A DNA stretch of 64,000 nucleotides from Nymphaea colorata (GCF_008831285.2 NC_045146.1:11604972-11668971); one strand, 5' to 3'. Positions 11,701 to 25,150 are shown, counted from the first letter of the stretch. A program made the numbers and translations. Notes: generated by a model not told the origin, from the letters alone.

Positions 11701-14430
11701 AAAGATTAAACGATAACCATCTTTGCTCAGCTCCTTCTCCTTGGTAGCTCTTTGAATCTTCCAAGCTCGCTCTTCTCAGTCGCTTGTAAATGCCCACTTT
11801 CGTCCAAAGGCAAGTCAACAGAGAGGAGCAGGAGACAATTGCATTTTCGTACTTCAAATGATTGTCTAGCGCTGAGCAGCGTGTCAGCTTTTGTGCTGGC
11901 ATGTCATACTGCATTGCATTGCATGTGAATGTGTCCACATGATAAGGAAAGCAGAAGGCATAATTTTGGTTGGTACCCAATTTTTCTTTTTACTTCCTTT
12001 TTTTCGAAACACACAAATTACGAGAGATCCACCGTAGATATGGATTCTTTACATGGGACGACCTACATTTCACGTTATTTCGTCATGTAAAAAGTCTTTT
12101 TAGAATTCACTGAACTCAAGTCAAGCGGCGTACTGGAGTTTTCGTTCGTAAATGGCATTGGTGTTTGTTTTTTTGATGTCCGATTAGAGATTTATTATTG
12201 AGATCAATGATGGTTATCTCAAATCCTGATTAGCAATAACTAACGAATGGGCTTCATGATTCGAAACTTCTACGGCCATCGCATCCCAAAGGCCATGAAT
12301 CTTGCAATTTTCTAAGAAGAAACATAAAGCATTTAGTTGAGATGTCATTTTGGTTCATGATGGAATACCTAACGATATGTATCCATGTGAATTTGGAAGG
12401 CCGATTCCATCTAGCGCTATGATGTGACGCATCAACCAGAAATATTTACCATGCAGAAGCTGTCATGTGCTTTTTTTTTTTTTTTTGACAGACACCTTGT
12501 GATCCGTGGTGCATTGCTCCGAGGCTTTTTTTTTTTTTTTTCTTTCATGTAGACAACTAGTTGGCCTTAAGAAGTTAATGAAGCCGGCTTAATTCGATAT
12601 ATGGACTTTCTGATCTTCTCTACCAACGTAAATGTATCAGATTTAGATGGGTTAACCTATTGGTACATCCAAGTAATCTGATATTTTTTAATTGGGCTAA
12701 TGGGTGTAAAAATATGTGTATATAATTAACTGGATTTGGATATGCATCAGAACTGGGCATCTGATACTGGCTCTTCGGTAAGAAAGGCGCATGCAAATCT
12801 GAATTCCATTACTAATGGGATCCCGATTTTCTTGTCAAATCCCATTAGCTGCTTTTAGATTCAAAATGGGTACCAAATGAAATTTGATGTATGTGCATCA
12901 TGTTTTTCTTTTTATTTTTCTCTCAACAATCCATCACAATGAGTAGGATGTACAATACCCGTCAAAGACTCATAGGTGTGCTAGGTGACTCTGATGGCAG
13001 AGTCACCATTCACTTACATACCTAGGAGTGCCAGATACCAGTATGTGATTTATTTTCTCATGGGTGTTTGTATCAAAGTAAATGAGTTAGTTGGTCCATC
13101 TAATTGCATTAAATTTGAAACATTAATTCACAAATTTTTCATATTTACCTGTGTTTTTTTACTGTTCCTCCGACATCCAACATGGCCTCACGTTTGAAAA
13201 GTGCCAAAATTTTTTCTTCTTAATGTAAAAGAAGGCACACTATATTAGAAAGGCAAAGTACATGCAGCTACCAGTTACGGCATTTGATTAGTTCTTCTCA
13301 TGGTTGTTTGCATAAAGGAAAACCAAACAAAGTTAGATGGTTATCAAACTGCATTAAATGCATGCGTGGGAACCATTACGCTGAGGTTAATTAAATGGTA
13401 TGACCCGAGGGAGCGTTTGCCTCAGCAAGAGTTCTTTTCTCATATGAAATGTATGAAAGAGATGTTTGTTATGCTTGTTGGAACAATTGTTGGGCTTCAT
13501 TTATGAGAGGGGGTAGCGTGTTCGGCCGGAACCATGCTTCATTTATATCGGCCTGCAGAAACAGATAACTAAAAGTGCCCCTGGTGACCCCAGAATCTAA
13601 TTTTATTTGAGGTTCGATTAAATGGCCTCTCATCTTATCTTAACACTTTAGGGCCTTTTCTCCAATGCAAAAGTAATGCGCATAAGTCTGACTGTACAAT
13701 CTGCTATGAACTTTTAATCGATAAACAATGAATTATGGTATAAACATCCTGGAAGCTTAGATCTTCAGCTTTAATATCTGTGGCCCTCCATTGCTGCCAA
13801 AGAGGTATTTGAATCTCGAGATATAAAGCAAAAAATTTTTGTATGCAAAAGCTTTTCAAACTTGTTTAGGTTACCTTACCCTGGAACTTTTTCACAAAAG
13901 GAAAATTGGCTCCTCTCATGTGAGATTTCTAGTTCCGTCTCCGATGAACCAGGCAGAAGGGGGATACCAACGATCATTTAAGACGGTGGTTCATTAGACA
14001 ATGGAACTCTCTATCTGAATTGGATAGCGAAAGTGGCATTAGGTTAATACAGATTTGGGTTCTGTTTTACATCAAAATCTGTCATCCAAAAGCGATACAA
14101 GAGGTTACAGAAGTAGGTTTTCGTGATGGTGGTAGGTCTTGTACTAGAATCCAAGTTTAACTTAACATCAGATTAGGCTGAGTAACTCGTTAAAAGAGAA
14201 TGGCAGAGGTCCTAACATCTGGTGGATAGAGGACCTCAAAGACTTGGACAATCAGATGCTTTTTCTGCTCTCTGTTTCGTTCTCTATTCCTTGTTATCTT
14301 CTCCTTGTCCTTCTCCTTTGTTTTGGTGCCTTATGGACGACTCCTTGTCATCCCCGTGTGGCTTCTGATGCTACTCAAATTAATCTCTGATTCTGTGCCA
14401 TTCACCTCACCGAATTTATGTCCTTGCGGC
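5701..14430. other. Gene-poor intergenic region
   Basis: No recognisable gene was found. The longest frame with an ATG is 6411-6836 on the minus strand (141 codons). A GC-richer patch at about 10.0-10.28 kb has overlapping short frames on both strands and no known domain. Other contents are a (TA)n run near 7706-7725 and two poly-T tracts near 12472-12488 and 12525-12541, perhaps tails of retroposed sequence on the minus strand. A short block at about 10.99-11.03 kb has an AGGGTTT telo-box-like word followed by CT repeats, like a plant 5' leader, but no coding exon follows. Confidence 0.5.
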
Positions 14431-14439
14431 TCCATGAGG

Positions 14440-14830
14440 AGGACGCTCGGCTTGATAAGCTCAAGCTCCGGCTTGAGTACAATCTCAAGACCAGCTCGAG
14501 TTAGAAAGAAGTAGGACACGACCGGGTCGTTGAGTGCACGTGCATGCCCATTCAAAGTGAGCCAATTTATGGTTCACCTTGGTACTACTCGCCAACTGCA
14601 TATATGGTCGAACTTGAGTTTAAATTTATACTCCTAGTTGATTTCGAGTTGTAAAAATGGAACTCGTTTAAACTCAGCTTGGCTCCACTACATAAATATA
14701 TCAGGAATGAATGATTTTCTGTTACTAAGTGCTTCTTTATGGGATATATGGATGCATAATATGTTTTTTCTTTGGATTTTTTTTTGTTAGATGGTCATTC
14801 ATAGTTGAATTAACATCAATAAAAAATAGT
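14440..14830. repeat. Dispersed repeat, copy 1 (non-autonomous transposon remnant)
   Basis: The core at about 14701-14820 aligns by eye with about 22780-22900, sharing ATGAATG, TTTTCT-TTACTAAG, TGGATGCA and GATGGTCATTC-like words in order. The left side has clustered CTCAAGCT/GCTCGAG inverted words, typical of degenerate plant transposon termini. No coding capacity was seen. Confidence 0.6.
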
Positions 14831-15419
14831 AATTCATAAAATGACATGAAGCTGATGAGCCAGCCCTACAGACATGATGAGATGGACAAGCAAGTTCTAC
14901 CGATATTGGCAGAAAAAGAAGCTAGTATCCATTAATGAGTCTAATCTCTACCTAGGGGGCTTGATCTCCTATGAAGGTGGTTCAAAATTCAAATACCATC
15001 TAGATGAGGTTTGCCCCATCTCCAATCTGACTTTCTTTGAGTTAATTTAAGAAGAACAATCTAAAAAAAAAAATTATGAAAAACTGTTTGATATTGAGTC
15101 AAGAAACAGGACGCTGCTAATGGCAGCCAAAACAGCCAACCAAATTCACACCTCAAGTCAAAATGAGTGAATGAGCACTAAGCAGGAGTCCTAAAAAATG
15201 AACTGGCAACAGCAATATTCATAATAACAATACTAATAAATAAATAAACGGCAAAATCAGGATTAGGTATTCTCCGGGGATAAAGAATACTGCCCTTCCC
15301 GGATCCCGGAAGGAAGAAAAAAATATATGTAAAAAAAAAATTAAACCAAGAAATAATAGGGAAATTAATGGAATTAAAAAAAGGGAAAAAAAAAATCTGT
15401 AGAAAAAAAACAGTAGGGC

Positions 15420-15670
15420 TCCGGCAGCGAAACCTCAGCGTGGCTTATCCTGCGTCTTTTCTGCGGGGTGGGGGGGAGGGCCACGAGGCGGGGTGGGGCC
15501 CACGGCTTCATTTTTTTTTCAAGAGGAGAAGGGAGCGGGACCCACGGAACGCTGCAGAGAGAGGGAGAGGGTGTGGGTCCCACAGCACGTCAAGAGCGCG
15601 TGGAATCTTGAGAAGGAAAAGGGCGGAATGAGAAGAGGACAGGCGCGTCCGTTTCGGCCAACGCATGAGC
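15420..15670. promoter_or_regulatory. GC-rich island with a cluster of TCP-type sites
   Basis: Inside AT-rich DNA, this block holds GTGGGGCCCAC (15493-15503), GGGACCCAC (15537-15545) and GTGGGTCCCAC (15573-15583). The first and third fit the palindromic class I TCP consensus GTGGGNCCCAC; the second is the reverse complement of GTGGGTCCC. GA-rich and T-rich leader-like sequence follows. No coding exon is seen on either side, so it could be a promoter of an unrecognised or non-coding transcript, a distal element, or chance. Confidence 0.4.
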
Positions 15671-16579
15671 TCGAATATTCTCCATCCTGTTTCCCCCTTT
15701 TTTTTTAAAAAAAAAAAAAATATGTCTATATATTATATTATTGCCTTCCGCTTCTCTAGAATTTTATTTTATTTATCTTCTCATTCTCGGGGAGGCAAGA
15801 CTGGCCTCCATATCTTTCCAAGATAACGTGTACACCAAGCAAATGGTTCTCTCCTTTTTTTTTTTTTTATCACATTTCATGAATTCAAGCAGAGAACTTA
15901 TAGTGTCGTTAAAAAGCTCATAGAAAATGCCATTTTCTTTAGTTCAAGCTTTGGAGAAATTAGGGAGGACAGCAGCTTTAGTTCACACAAAGTTATTAGT
16001 TTTCTTGGAGAGCTGTACAAAAGATAGGGAAAAAAAAAAGGTTTCTCCCCGACAGTCTTTTTGAGCTTAATTTCGACGCCATTGTTCGGACAAAGGGATC
16101 TCAGAATAATAAGTCAAGTGCTGGGAAATAGATACGGATCTGCCAATCCCCTTAAAAGGATGGACCCGGATCTGGATTCAGACTGAGACTTCTGACACTT
16201 AAAGCCCCTCTTTTTGCATCTATATGTTTGAAATTTCATATTTATAGTATCTTGTTGGATGTTTGTTTAGTCGGTTATGCCATGATTGCTAGTAGATATG
16301 GGTCCCCAGTTCTGACCTAACCAGGCCCAGCTCGAACGTGTTTCTGGATCCAGATAGCTTGAAAGGAGACACATGGACCCATATTGGTTTGGTAAAGGTT
16401 ATCATGAGTCACATGCCCAGTTCTTGACATGAAAAATGGGTTTCTTTACTTCTTCTATGTCCCAAAGTTTAGCTCTCAAATTTCAATTAATTTTGACATC
16501 AGAGATAAGATTAACTATATCCTCTTCTTTCCTTTAACATCTTTTAAAAGTAGACATTCTTTTAACCCAAAACCTGCTT

Positions 16580-16580
<1 letters not shown>

Positions 16581-16622
<42 letters not shown>
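16581..16622. repeat. (AG)21 microsatellite
   Basis: An uninterrupted run of 21 AG units. Confidence 0.97.
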
Positions 16623-16624
<2 letters not shown>

Positions 16625-18461
16625 AAATTAAAGAAAATATGAGAGAGAATAAATGAAAGGTAATGCTGTGAGTACCGAATGCCCTGGAGCTTACAAAAAT
16701 ATATGAAATTGACTTTGAGTGCTCATTTCTGGTTCAATCACCTAACTACACATACTAGTCAACCATCGAAAGTTAAGAAGCTTATCGATCGCAACAAATG
16801 TCGAAAATAATATTTGTTCTGATCCGATCCCATCCCCACCGGTTCAGGAGAACATAGTTGAAATGCTTCTGAATGATTGTAGTTTTCAATGTAGTTTCAG
16901 CCAGAGAGGGCGTTGGGAATTTCATCATTAAATTAATGTTAGCGATGTGACTTACAAAGTGCATTTTATTAGTTTGAGCTTAACTCGCTATCATGTAAAA
17001 ACGAGGATTTTTGAGTTTGAATCCTGCTTGCATGTCAAAATCAGATTATAAATTTGGCAAATAAGAATAGTCATACAAAAACTTATCCACTGCAGCAAGC
17101 CGATGAAGGAACAGAAATTTCCACTAGACCTCAATTGCCTAAAACGGCTATATATATGTATAAGCATTGCTTATTAAGAGCTATAATTATGTGGGAAAGC
17201 CGGTGAGTTCAACAACGAGTAGGGCCGATACGTTGATGCACATCATTTTCCAATAATAAAATGCTGCGGTTAGAATAAACGAAGAACCTAAAAGCTTTAG
17301 AGACACAGCTAAGAGTTGGCACTGTGCCATGAATTGAGATGTTAGGTTCGAATGGCACATCATAGAAGGCAGAGCCAGCACATTAATTATATTTTTCAAC
17401 AAATGTATGCTACATGATCTGCAACAACCTCATAGCTAATAGTCATACAACACAATTAATTGGCAATCATAACGACAATAAAATACATGGCTTTGTTGGT
17501 TCTAATATATATATCCATTAATGAGTGCAGATACAAGCAGCACACAACACACAGAAAGTCCATGACAGTGTTATCAATTTCTAATTTTCTGCAAGCTCTT
17601 CTCTAAAATTTCAACAACAAAATTTTTATATCAGATGCACCACATCTTCAAGGTATATATATATGACTGTGTCTCATCTGTCCAGGTATCGATTATAATT
17701 TTAGTTTGATATTGTCTGTATCCTTCGTGTTTCTTTCCTTTTTGCCCCTTTATATGCTTTGGGTTACGTTCGTTTTACATCATGACTACTGGTCCCGGTA
17801 CTACTTTGCTCAAGATATGACAAGTTGGGCTTTTGAGTTCAAGGTTCAGACATGAAGATCCAAACTTGAGCGCTTCGCTGGATAATTTACACATTTTGGC
17901 GCATTCTGAACGAGTAAAAGACACTAGTTCTCGTAGTTTAGTGAGATATAAGAAATTTTTTTAGCAAAGATTAATTCTCCAGCTAAATTGGTCCTCGAGG
18001 CAGTAAGTTTATGGTAGACGAGTTTGATTATAACTGTGGTCATATTCTTTTCACTTCCGGTAATGAATGTCTGTGGTAAGTCACATCTCCCCCTTCAAGG
18101 TGGAGTAAAAGATGGATGTCATCAAAATGCCCCATTAAATGTTTTGCGTTGCTTACTTGCAGTAGGTATATATTCTGTCACCCCACCAGCAGTGGGCTGG
18201 TGTCATGCTGGGAGGATCAGGTCGATGCACTTTTGAACAATGAATACCCCGCATTGGACATGACGTTTCTATTTTTTATAATTTTAAAATTATGAAATTC
18301 AAAAAATCACATAAAATTTTATTTATGCTATCGGTTTTAACATGGTTTTTTTTTTTTTCAATCCTATAGTTTTAGACTACAGGATCATCAATGGAATCAT
18401 AAAGAAAAGAATTGAATAGAATCTGGATGGGCTCAACGATCACCAGTCTATGCATCCAGGA

Positions 18462-18748
18462 GGGCATTTGATAGTCTCAGATTTGGGATCCTCCAGCTTT
18501 GAAAAATATAGATTTAAAATCCAACCCGCCTCAACCCCCTGCCCCCAAACCGTATCCGATCTTAAATCTGACCTTTCTCAAATCTTAAATCCGACCTTTG
18601 TCAATGTAAGAAGTAAAATAAAGATTTTAAGTGTAGATCTTTAGTTTGATGAATCAAGGATTTTACCAAGGATGTTTGTCATATTAATAAAAACAAAAAC
18701 ATGCTACATCAGATCCATTGGTTTCAAATCCAGCGTGATCAAATGCCC
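18462..18748. mobile_element. MITE-like element with inverted ends
   Basis: The left end GGGCATTTGAT (18462-18472) is exactly matched in inverted orientation by ATCAAATGCCC (18738-18748). The similarity continues inward: GATTTGGGATCC on the left and, inverted, GATTTGAAACC on the right. The roughly 290-bp interior is non-coding. A further GGGCATTTGAATC starts at about 18775. I could not find a convincing target-site duplication, so the superfamily is open. Confidence 0.5.
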
Positions 18749-21299
18749 CTTAAGATTTATAGAATGGGCATTTGAATCACGGTTCATTCTTTAGAAGGGG
18801 TAAGAAGAAGGGTGTCGGCGCTCAGTTCATGCTCTTCGGTGATACGTGATCTCTCTTCAACTGAGCGAGCGCTTTCAACTTAGTTCGTTTGAAGAATTGT
18901 TGGATCATGTCCAGGATTCAAAAACACAACCTTCCGAGCAATTGCTGAAATTTCCTATCCTTCTGGATAGTGTGTCACACTTTTCTCCTTTTTTGGACAT
19001 CTCCACGACGTTACATTTTCTGTGTACAACGAAGTAGATATGAATTGATCAGCTCCAATTGTCTTTGGGTTCCCCCGCTGTGGGATAGGTACTCACACCA
19101 ACCTGTTGAAAACCAGGCATTTCCATGGTCTCCCAGGACCCATCACATGTGATAAGCATGGGGTTGAATTAGCATGGAAGGATTGAATTCAAGCAATATA
19201 ACCTCCCTCAAGTTCAGGCTCTAAAGCTCTGGAGTACACGGATCTACAGATGTCAATGCTTCAGATATAGCCCCGTGTTAAATTCAAATCTGAGTTCAAT
19301 TTGTCAGATTTGATATGAAAATTTAATCACATAAGATTAATAGCAATCGGATCTGCAATAGGCTCTTTCTCTCTTGTTTCCTTGCTGCTCTGAGCAAGGT
19401 GGCAACTTTCTAGTTAGACTGCTCTCTGTGTTTCCATTTGCTTGTTTCTTTTGTGTGATCATGATGACATCTCTTCAGGCAGTCTTGATTTACCTTCTAG
19501 TTCTAGTGGCAAACCTCCTATTCTCCAGAATTCTTAAATTATTATTCAAGAATAAGTATTCACAATCATATTTTTTGCTGTTCTGATCCATTTCGGGTGG
19601 GAAAAAGAAATTTAAAGCAGTGCCCGTCACAATAAATGGCCTTCGTTGTTTATGAGAGCGAGAAAGCATTTATTATTGCGGTTCTCCTTGTATTCAGTGA
19701 AGGGCCACGATCCCCATGATCATTATAAGTTTTCCATTCAAACAACTGTTGATTACAGTCAAAGAAACCCTAGATTTAAGGGCATGTCCTGCAATGGCGT
19801 ACGGGACCCACTCTGGTCTGCTGCGACCCTATCAGCATCCGCGAAAGATGGTGCATGGATTGTGACAACCGCAAATTGGTTCAAGTTTTTTGGTATTTTG
19901 CATGGATGGCAATCGTTGAGGAAATCCAGGAGGGCATTAGGCAGACGAAAAGGATGACTAAAATATTCAAAGTGGAAAGAAGGAAAAAGCGAAGGCCAAG
20001 AGAAAATTTTGCTGCTGTTGTTTCTTTTTCTTTGCTTTTTTCTTCTTTAACATTCTCTTTCGTCTATTGTCAAACATCTTATCATCACAGTCACTAGATC
20101 AGCAGCGAAGAGGTGTGGGGCTCTGTGTTGAAGATACGAACAAAGATGAAATTCTCGGCTGCCGTCCTTCCTTCTTTTCTAATTCTCGTCGATTATTTTA
20201 TCAAACTTTCGCAGCGTATAGGAGACAAGTTAGGTAGAAAATCCCTACATTTTCTTTGAGAAGTATGCGTTTGAGTTGAATATGGTCTAGTATCATTTTC
20301 TTTTTAAAGGAAAAAAGGGCATGAGTTGTCTCAATCGCCTTCGACTTCAGGTCAATGACAAAGAAGATCTCGGTTAGGTGTCTACACTTGCATTGACTTC
20401 ATTAATTGAAGTATGCCCTCTACCCCAATCCCCAGTAACACATGTTGGCCGCTGGGAGAAGACAAGACCTCGTGATCCAAGGTCTAAGTGGACTATTCTA
20501 CTTGCTATAAAAAGGTTCAGGTTGATGGTAGACTTCATGGTAAAGAAGTCATGTATCTTTCTTCCTGGTTTCATTCATAGCATTATAGAAGATAAGGATC
20601 TGTCCTTTAGTAACATTATGAAATCCTTCATTGTATATGCACAACATGTCTCTAGCTTTCGAGTTTAGAAAGATTTCTCAACCACAGGGTAGGCCTAGCC
20701 ACAGTCTGCATAGGACCTTACATTAATCTTAGGGACTAGTTTCACTGGATCCGGCAACTGTACTGTTTAGTTTAACAGGGACACTTTGTTTGTTACTTAA
20801 TTCACTGAACAGTGTGAAAGCAACAGCAGAATATTTTGCACTAAAAGCCAAATGGTCTTCTATTCCAGAAACAACCAAAGGTAATTTGTTCTGTTAGTGT
20901 TGTTAATTTTTGCTAGCTTATTACGATTAGTTGCGATCAAGTTGACGATTTCCACCCACCAGTTTATTAAAAGAAAAAAGCCATTGTGATTATGTTCCAA
21001 ATGGACATTTAAGTATGTATGAGCATTCAGGAATCCAACTTCAGTACTTTGTCTAGAATAAACAGATTTTTCAGATATGGCTGAAGGAACTTCATCAACA
21101 TGGTGATGAATATATATGCAATGAGTCTTCTGGCTATTTTCAGGGTACCTCGCCTCAATGCCGAGCCGCATGCAGTTCAAGGTAGGCAGGATGCCTAACC
21201 CGATCAGTTCACTTCTTGCGTTCTCTGCACTCCACTTCCCTTACGCGCATTCCTTCATTCCAGTCACGAGATTCCAAAAAAGAAGGACAAATGATAGAT

Positions 21300-21300
<1 letters not shown>

Positions 21301-21327
<27 letters not shown>
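21301..21327. repeat. (CT)13 microsatellite
   Basis: An uninterrupted CT run in intergenic DNA. Confidence 0.95.
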
Positions 21328-21331
<4 letters not shown>

Positions 21332-22629
21332 CCCCTCTTCCACACAAACGAAATTGTAGGTTCCTTATTTGAGTCTTCATGGAAGCTCTCAGACTCACGA
21401 TGACTAATTTCTTAGAGTTGCTCTCACACAAGATTTTTCAAGCCTCGGAGATATCACTATCTTCATAGCTTTAAATGATGATGGCGAACATCGTCGCCAT
21501 TAATGGAGGTGATGGCCTCAGAAGGGTGTAAGCAAGCGTGTCCTCAAATTTGAACGTAAAATCGAAACCACATCCGATCCCAACATCTAATCAAGTCAAA
21601 TAATTTTTGCTGAAAACTTAGAAGGTAGAAGATTGGATGATGAACCTACCTTGCATACCTGAGAACTACTCTTATTATGGACCTTCCTTTACATTCAAAG
21701 GCTCCATTCGACCCATATTAAGAGATCTGAATTGTGGGTAATCTACTTCTTTAACATCAAGTCAGGAAATTCAAATTCCTTCCAAACCGCGAGATTTTCA
21801 TAAGAACTTTGGCCAAGAATTTGAGTACAGAACCTATACCTGTGGGTTTATACATAAAGGTTCAGATGCCCATCAACTGAACACATGAAGAAGGGGGCGG
21901 CGATAGGATATCAAGTGCAAAAATATCCACGGACTTTCTGTTGCATATTTTCATACCCTTTCCAGTTTAAGCTGGTGGGGCCAGAGATCTCTTGCTTGTT
22001 TTCAGAATGGCAGCAAACGCCCAATATTAGGTGTCCAAGGGGAATCCACCTACTCCCTGGCGTTGTTCGGGCATCGGCAGATGCAGACATAATTCACAAT
22101 ACCGTGTGAAATAAATAATCAGAGGTACTGTAATCTGACCTAGCTAGCTACTGGTCTAAGTTGGTAGAAGAATTGAGACCATCATTCTAAGGCGAGACGC
22201 GGCTTCATCTTCTTATCTCAAGCACTCAATAAAATATTTGATCGGTACCAAAAAGCCACTTTTGTAATGTAGTACTTTTCCCTCGTTCTGGCGTTTTTTA
22301 TAGACCAACGGCAGACGAAGAAACTTTCACATTCCATCTTGTATACATTTACTACAGCTTCGATTCTTATCTGCAGTCGACGTCGATAATATTTGTGCCA
22401 CGAAGGCACAAGTCAGTAATAGCTTAGTTGGACGACTTGGAATCTAGTTCCACCCTTCCGTCTGGACATGATGTAGTTGAATCAAATGTCTTATAATCCA
22501 ATTTCATTAATTAGTGCAAGGAATTCCTCCGTGTTATCTTAACAAGACTTTCCGCGGAGAAGGCGGTTGTGAAGGATGGAGATTCTTTGACAAATAATGC
22601 ATCCAAAATTCGGTTTAACTGTGGGGCTT

Positions 22630-23060
22630 CACAATGAGTCAAGCCAACTCAGGCTTGACTTCCACGTAAAAATTTTACTGCTGAAGTTTGACGAGTTGAG
22701 TTTTGAGTTCAAAACTGCGCTTGAAACGTTAAACAAGTCAAGTTCTGTTTAATAACTCGGGTCCGTTTGACTAATAACATGAATGGGAGGTTTTCTATTG
22801 CTAAGTTTTTTCTTTAGAGGATGTTTGGATGCAATACGTGTGCTTTCTTTTTTTAGATTTTCTGTACGATGTTCATCCGTCGCTGAAGTAGCTAAAAAGA
22901 TTGCAGCTAAACGAGTTAATGAATTGAACGACATAAAATAAACAAGAGAGGTTGTGTTAACAAAAATGAGTTAAGCGAGTAGAGCTTGAGTTCAAGCTAT
23001 ATCATCGACTTAAGCTTGAGCATATTCTATAGAGCTCGATTTGATTTCGAGCCGAGCTCA
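22630..23060. repeat. Dispersed repeat, copy 2 (non-autonomous transposon remnant)
   Basis: The core at about 22780-22900 is homologous by eye to the copy at 14701-14820 in the same orientation. The right side is full of GAGCTTGAGTTCAAGC and GAGCTC-type inverted words. No ORF with a transposase-like sequence was seen. Confidence 0.6.
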
Positions 23061-24535
23061 AGCAAGAGGTTTTTGCCCGTGGGTAGTCCTATCTAACTGT
23101 ATGAGAAGTCTATTTTTTGGGTGATGAGAGAGTTCCAGTTCGATTTGGTCTTTGCTTCTGAATGTTTCATCAAGTTGCAGCACAGATGTGATATGCTACT
23201 GTGGATAATGCGACGTCGGCACGATCTCTTCAACGTCTCCCTTGTAAGCAGATGCGGCCTTTCGTTGTGTTTGAGGGCTCTCTCTCTTTCTCTTCCACTA
23301 AAATAATGTAATTAAAGTGTGTTGGTTAACGGTCGTTTCATCTTTGGCTGTTTATGTTCTTCAACGAAGCGTTTCATCTGCTTCTAGAATTGACCTGCTT
23401 GGTACACCTCAGACTTGGCTAACGCATACCAAATCAATCAGATCCCGAAGACGTACAATATTCAATACCATTTTCATTAATTATGCGAATTGGTTGAGTT
23501 CTGCCTAACTTTCGCTGCTTAATCAAAACAGACAGTAAGACGTTGGTTACTCGAAAGGCCCATAATATTAAAAGAGGGGACGACCCAATTGTATTGCGCT
23601 TCATTTAATCTCGTAAAAGTTGGACAAGCAAAAAATTTTCGACTAATTCAGAGGCTTCCATCTTCTTGAGGTGGAAAAAAGTGAAAGACAAGGCAAAAAA
23701 AAAAAGTGAAGAACTTGCATCCGGTTGATCAAATTTTGCATTTTTTTTTTTAATCAAGTCAATTGTAGAGCGATCGATCGAGCGTGTCTACTATATACAA
23801 AAAGGGAAGGTCCCATAATTGAGGTTGGGTGTGGAGATTCTGTAGATTATGAAATCAGCAAACTTATTTAGTTAAAAATATTATAAGTAGCAGGGAATTA
23901 GTAGCTTGTCCGACTATCTAATAGAACGCTTAAAAGAAGGAAAGTAGAACAAAGAGAGGGGGAGAAAGAAAAGGCAGTAGGACCCAACAGAACAATTCTC
24001 TGGGGCCTGCATAATCATCTCGCTATTGTATTGGGTGGCAGCTAATTTAGGTGCTCTTCCACAAGGCGAGAACAGATGGAGCTTCGCCACGAGATGCTGT
24101 CCCCCCCGCCCCTGTAATTGCTTAATTTCCCCCGTGAAAGAGTATGACTAAATCAAGCAGTTGCTTTCATGGAAGATTTTTCAGAAGAAAAAAAAAAAGA
24201 GAACCAAGTTTAATACTCATATATATATATATACGTAAATCTCTCGAGCTCTCTCTTCGTCGCGACCTCTGACATAGACCTGACCGATACCGAACTCAAT
24301 ATGGTCCCGCGTTGGTGATAAAGGAGGCTGAATCAATATTCAATATTCTGCTGGTTAGACGATAATGATAAGGTCCGGCCGCCTTATAATATTATTTCCG
24401 ATTTATCACATTTCCTGTTCCTGACATAATTCCCATCCAAATTCTATGCGTTAAAACAAAGACATTTAATCGGTCTCTCTTTCTCTGCGAGCGTTATATG
24501 AACACTGTATCTCCCTCGCTGCATATGCATAGTCA
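23061..24535. other. Intergenic, no gene seen
   Basis: AT-rich sequence with a short (TA)n run near 24220 and A/T homopolymers. No frame with recognisable protein content. Confidence 0.5.
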
Positions 24536-24539
24536 TAGG

Positions 24540-25150
24540 AGGGTAGAGCGGAACCCGTGAAGGCGTGGGGCCCGCGGGCAGGAGGACCACCGCGTCAACC
24601 TCCTCTCGCCACCGAAAACGCGTGGCCGTCTGTTGGTCCGGACTCCGGACCCTCTCCCCGGTCCAATCATTTCATTTGGGGTAGTTTGGTCATTCGCCCG
24701 CCACAGCGGAAGCACTGCACAAATGCGAAACGCGGAGCCCAAAATCTAAATGAGGAACAGCAGTAAAATGACAGGATTGCCCTTAACGTGATTCCTCGCC
24801 ATTGATGGAATTGGAAAACCATGGTTGCGTACTTCCGATAACATTGCAATAAGCGGTTTTACCGCAGAATTTTTCGGGTGACAAGACCGTAATTTCGGAA
24901 AAATATTCCCTACCGTGTGGTGTGGGGGCGGAGAGAGAGAGAGAGAGAGAGAACGAGCTTGCGTACAGCCTAGCTTGCATGTGATCCTCTCTCCCTCTCT
25001 CCCTCTAACATTCACGAGCCTGTATCGATTATTCAGATGCCATATCTGTTCCGCAAGCTTTATCTCAGAAATTTCGATGAGATTTTTATCTTCAATGCTT
25101 CCTGATGTTCTGTTTAATCTGTTTATGACGGGAGAGGGAAAGAGATGTTA
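24540..25150 (+). promoter_or_regulatory. Promoter and 5'-leader-like block without a recognised gene
   Basis: A GC-rich upstream part (with GTGGGGCCCGC near 24577) is followed by a (GA)n run at 24931-24951 and CT-rich leader-like sequence to about 25010. The words around the GA run, GTGGTGTGGGGG then GGAGAGAG, recur just before the THUMP start codon at 62587-62619. The only ATG frame directly downstream encodes about 22 codons (near 25038). It may be a non-coding transcript start, a decayed gene or an element carrying a captured promoter. Confidence 0.3.

Larger units (their letters stand above)
14831..22629. other. Gene-poor intergenic region
   Basis: Apart from the TCP-site island, the (AG)21 run, the MITE-like element and a (CT)13 run, I see no supported gene. 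Frames such as 19652-19957 (plus) begin near ATGs but show no domain. A stretch at about 16.13-16.34 kb is rich in GGATC/CAGATC-like words, like degenerate plant transposon termini. Confidence 0.45.

Noticed and set aside
19646-19957. 103-codon frame as a gene
   Set aside because: No motif and no flanking exons; the listed start is TTG with the first ATG two codons in.
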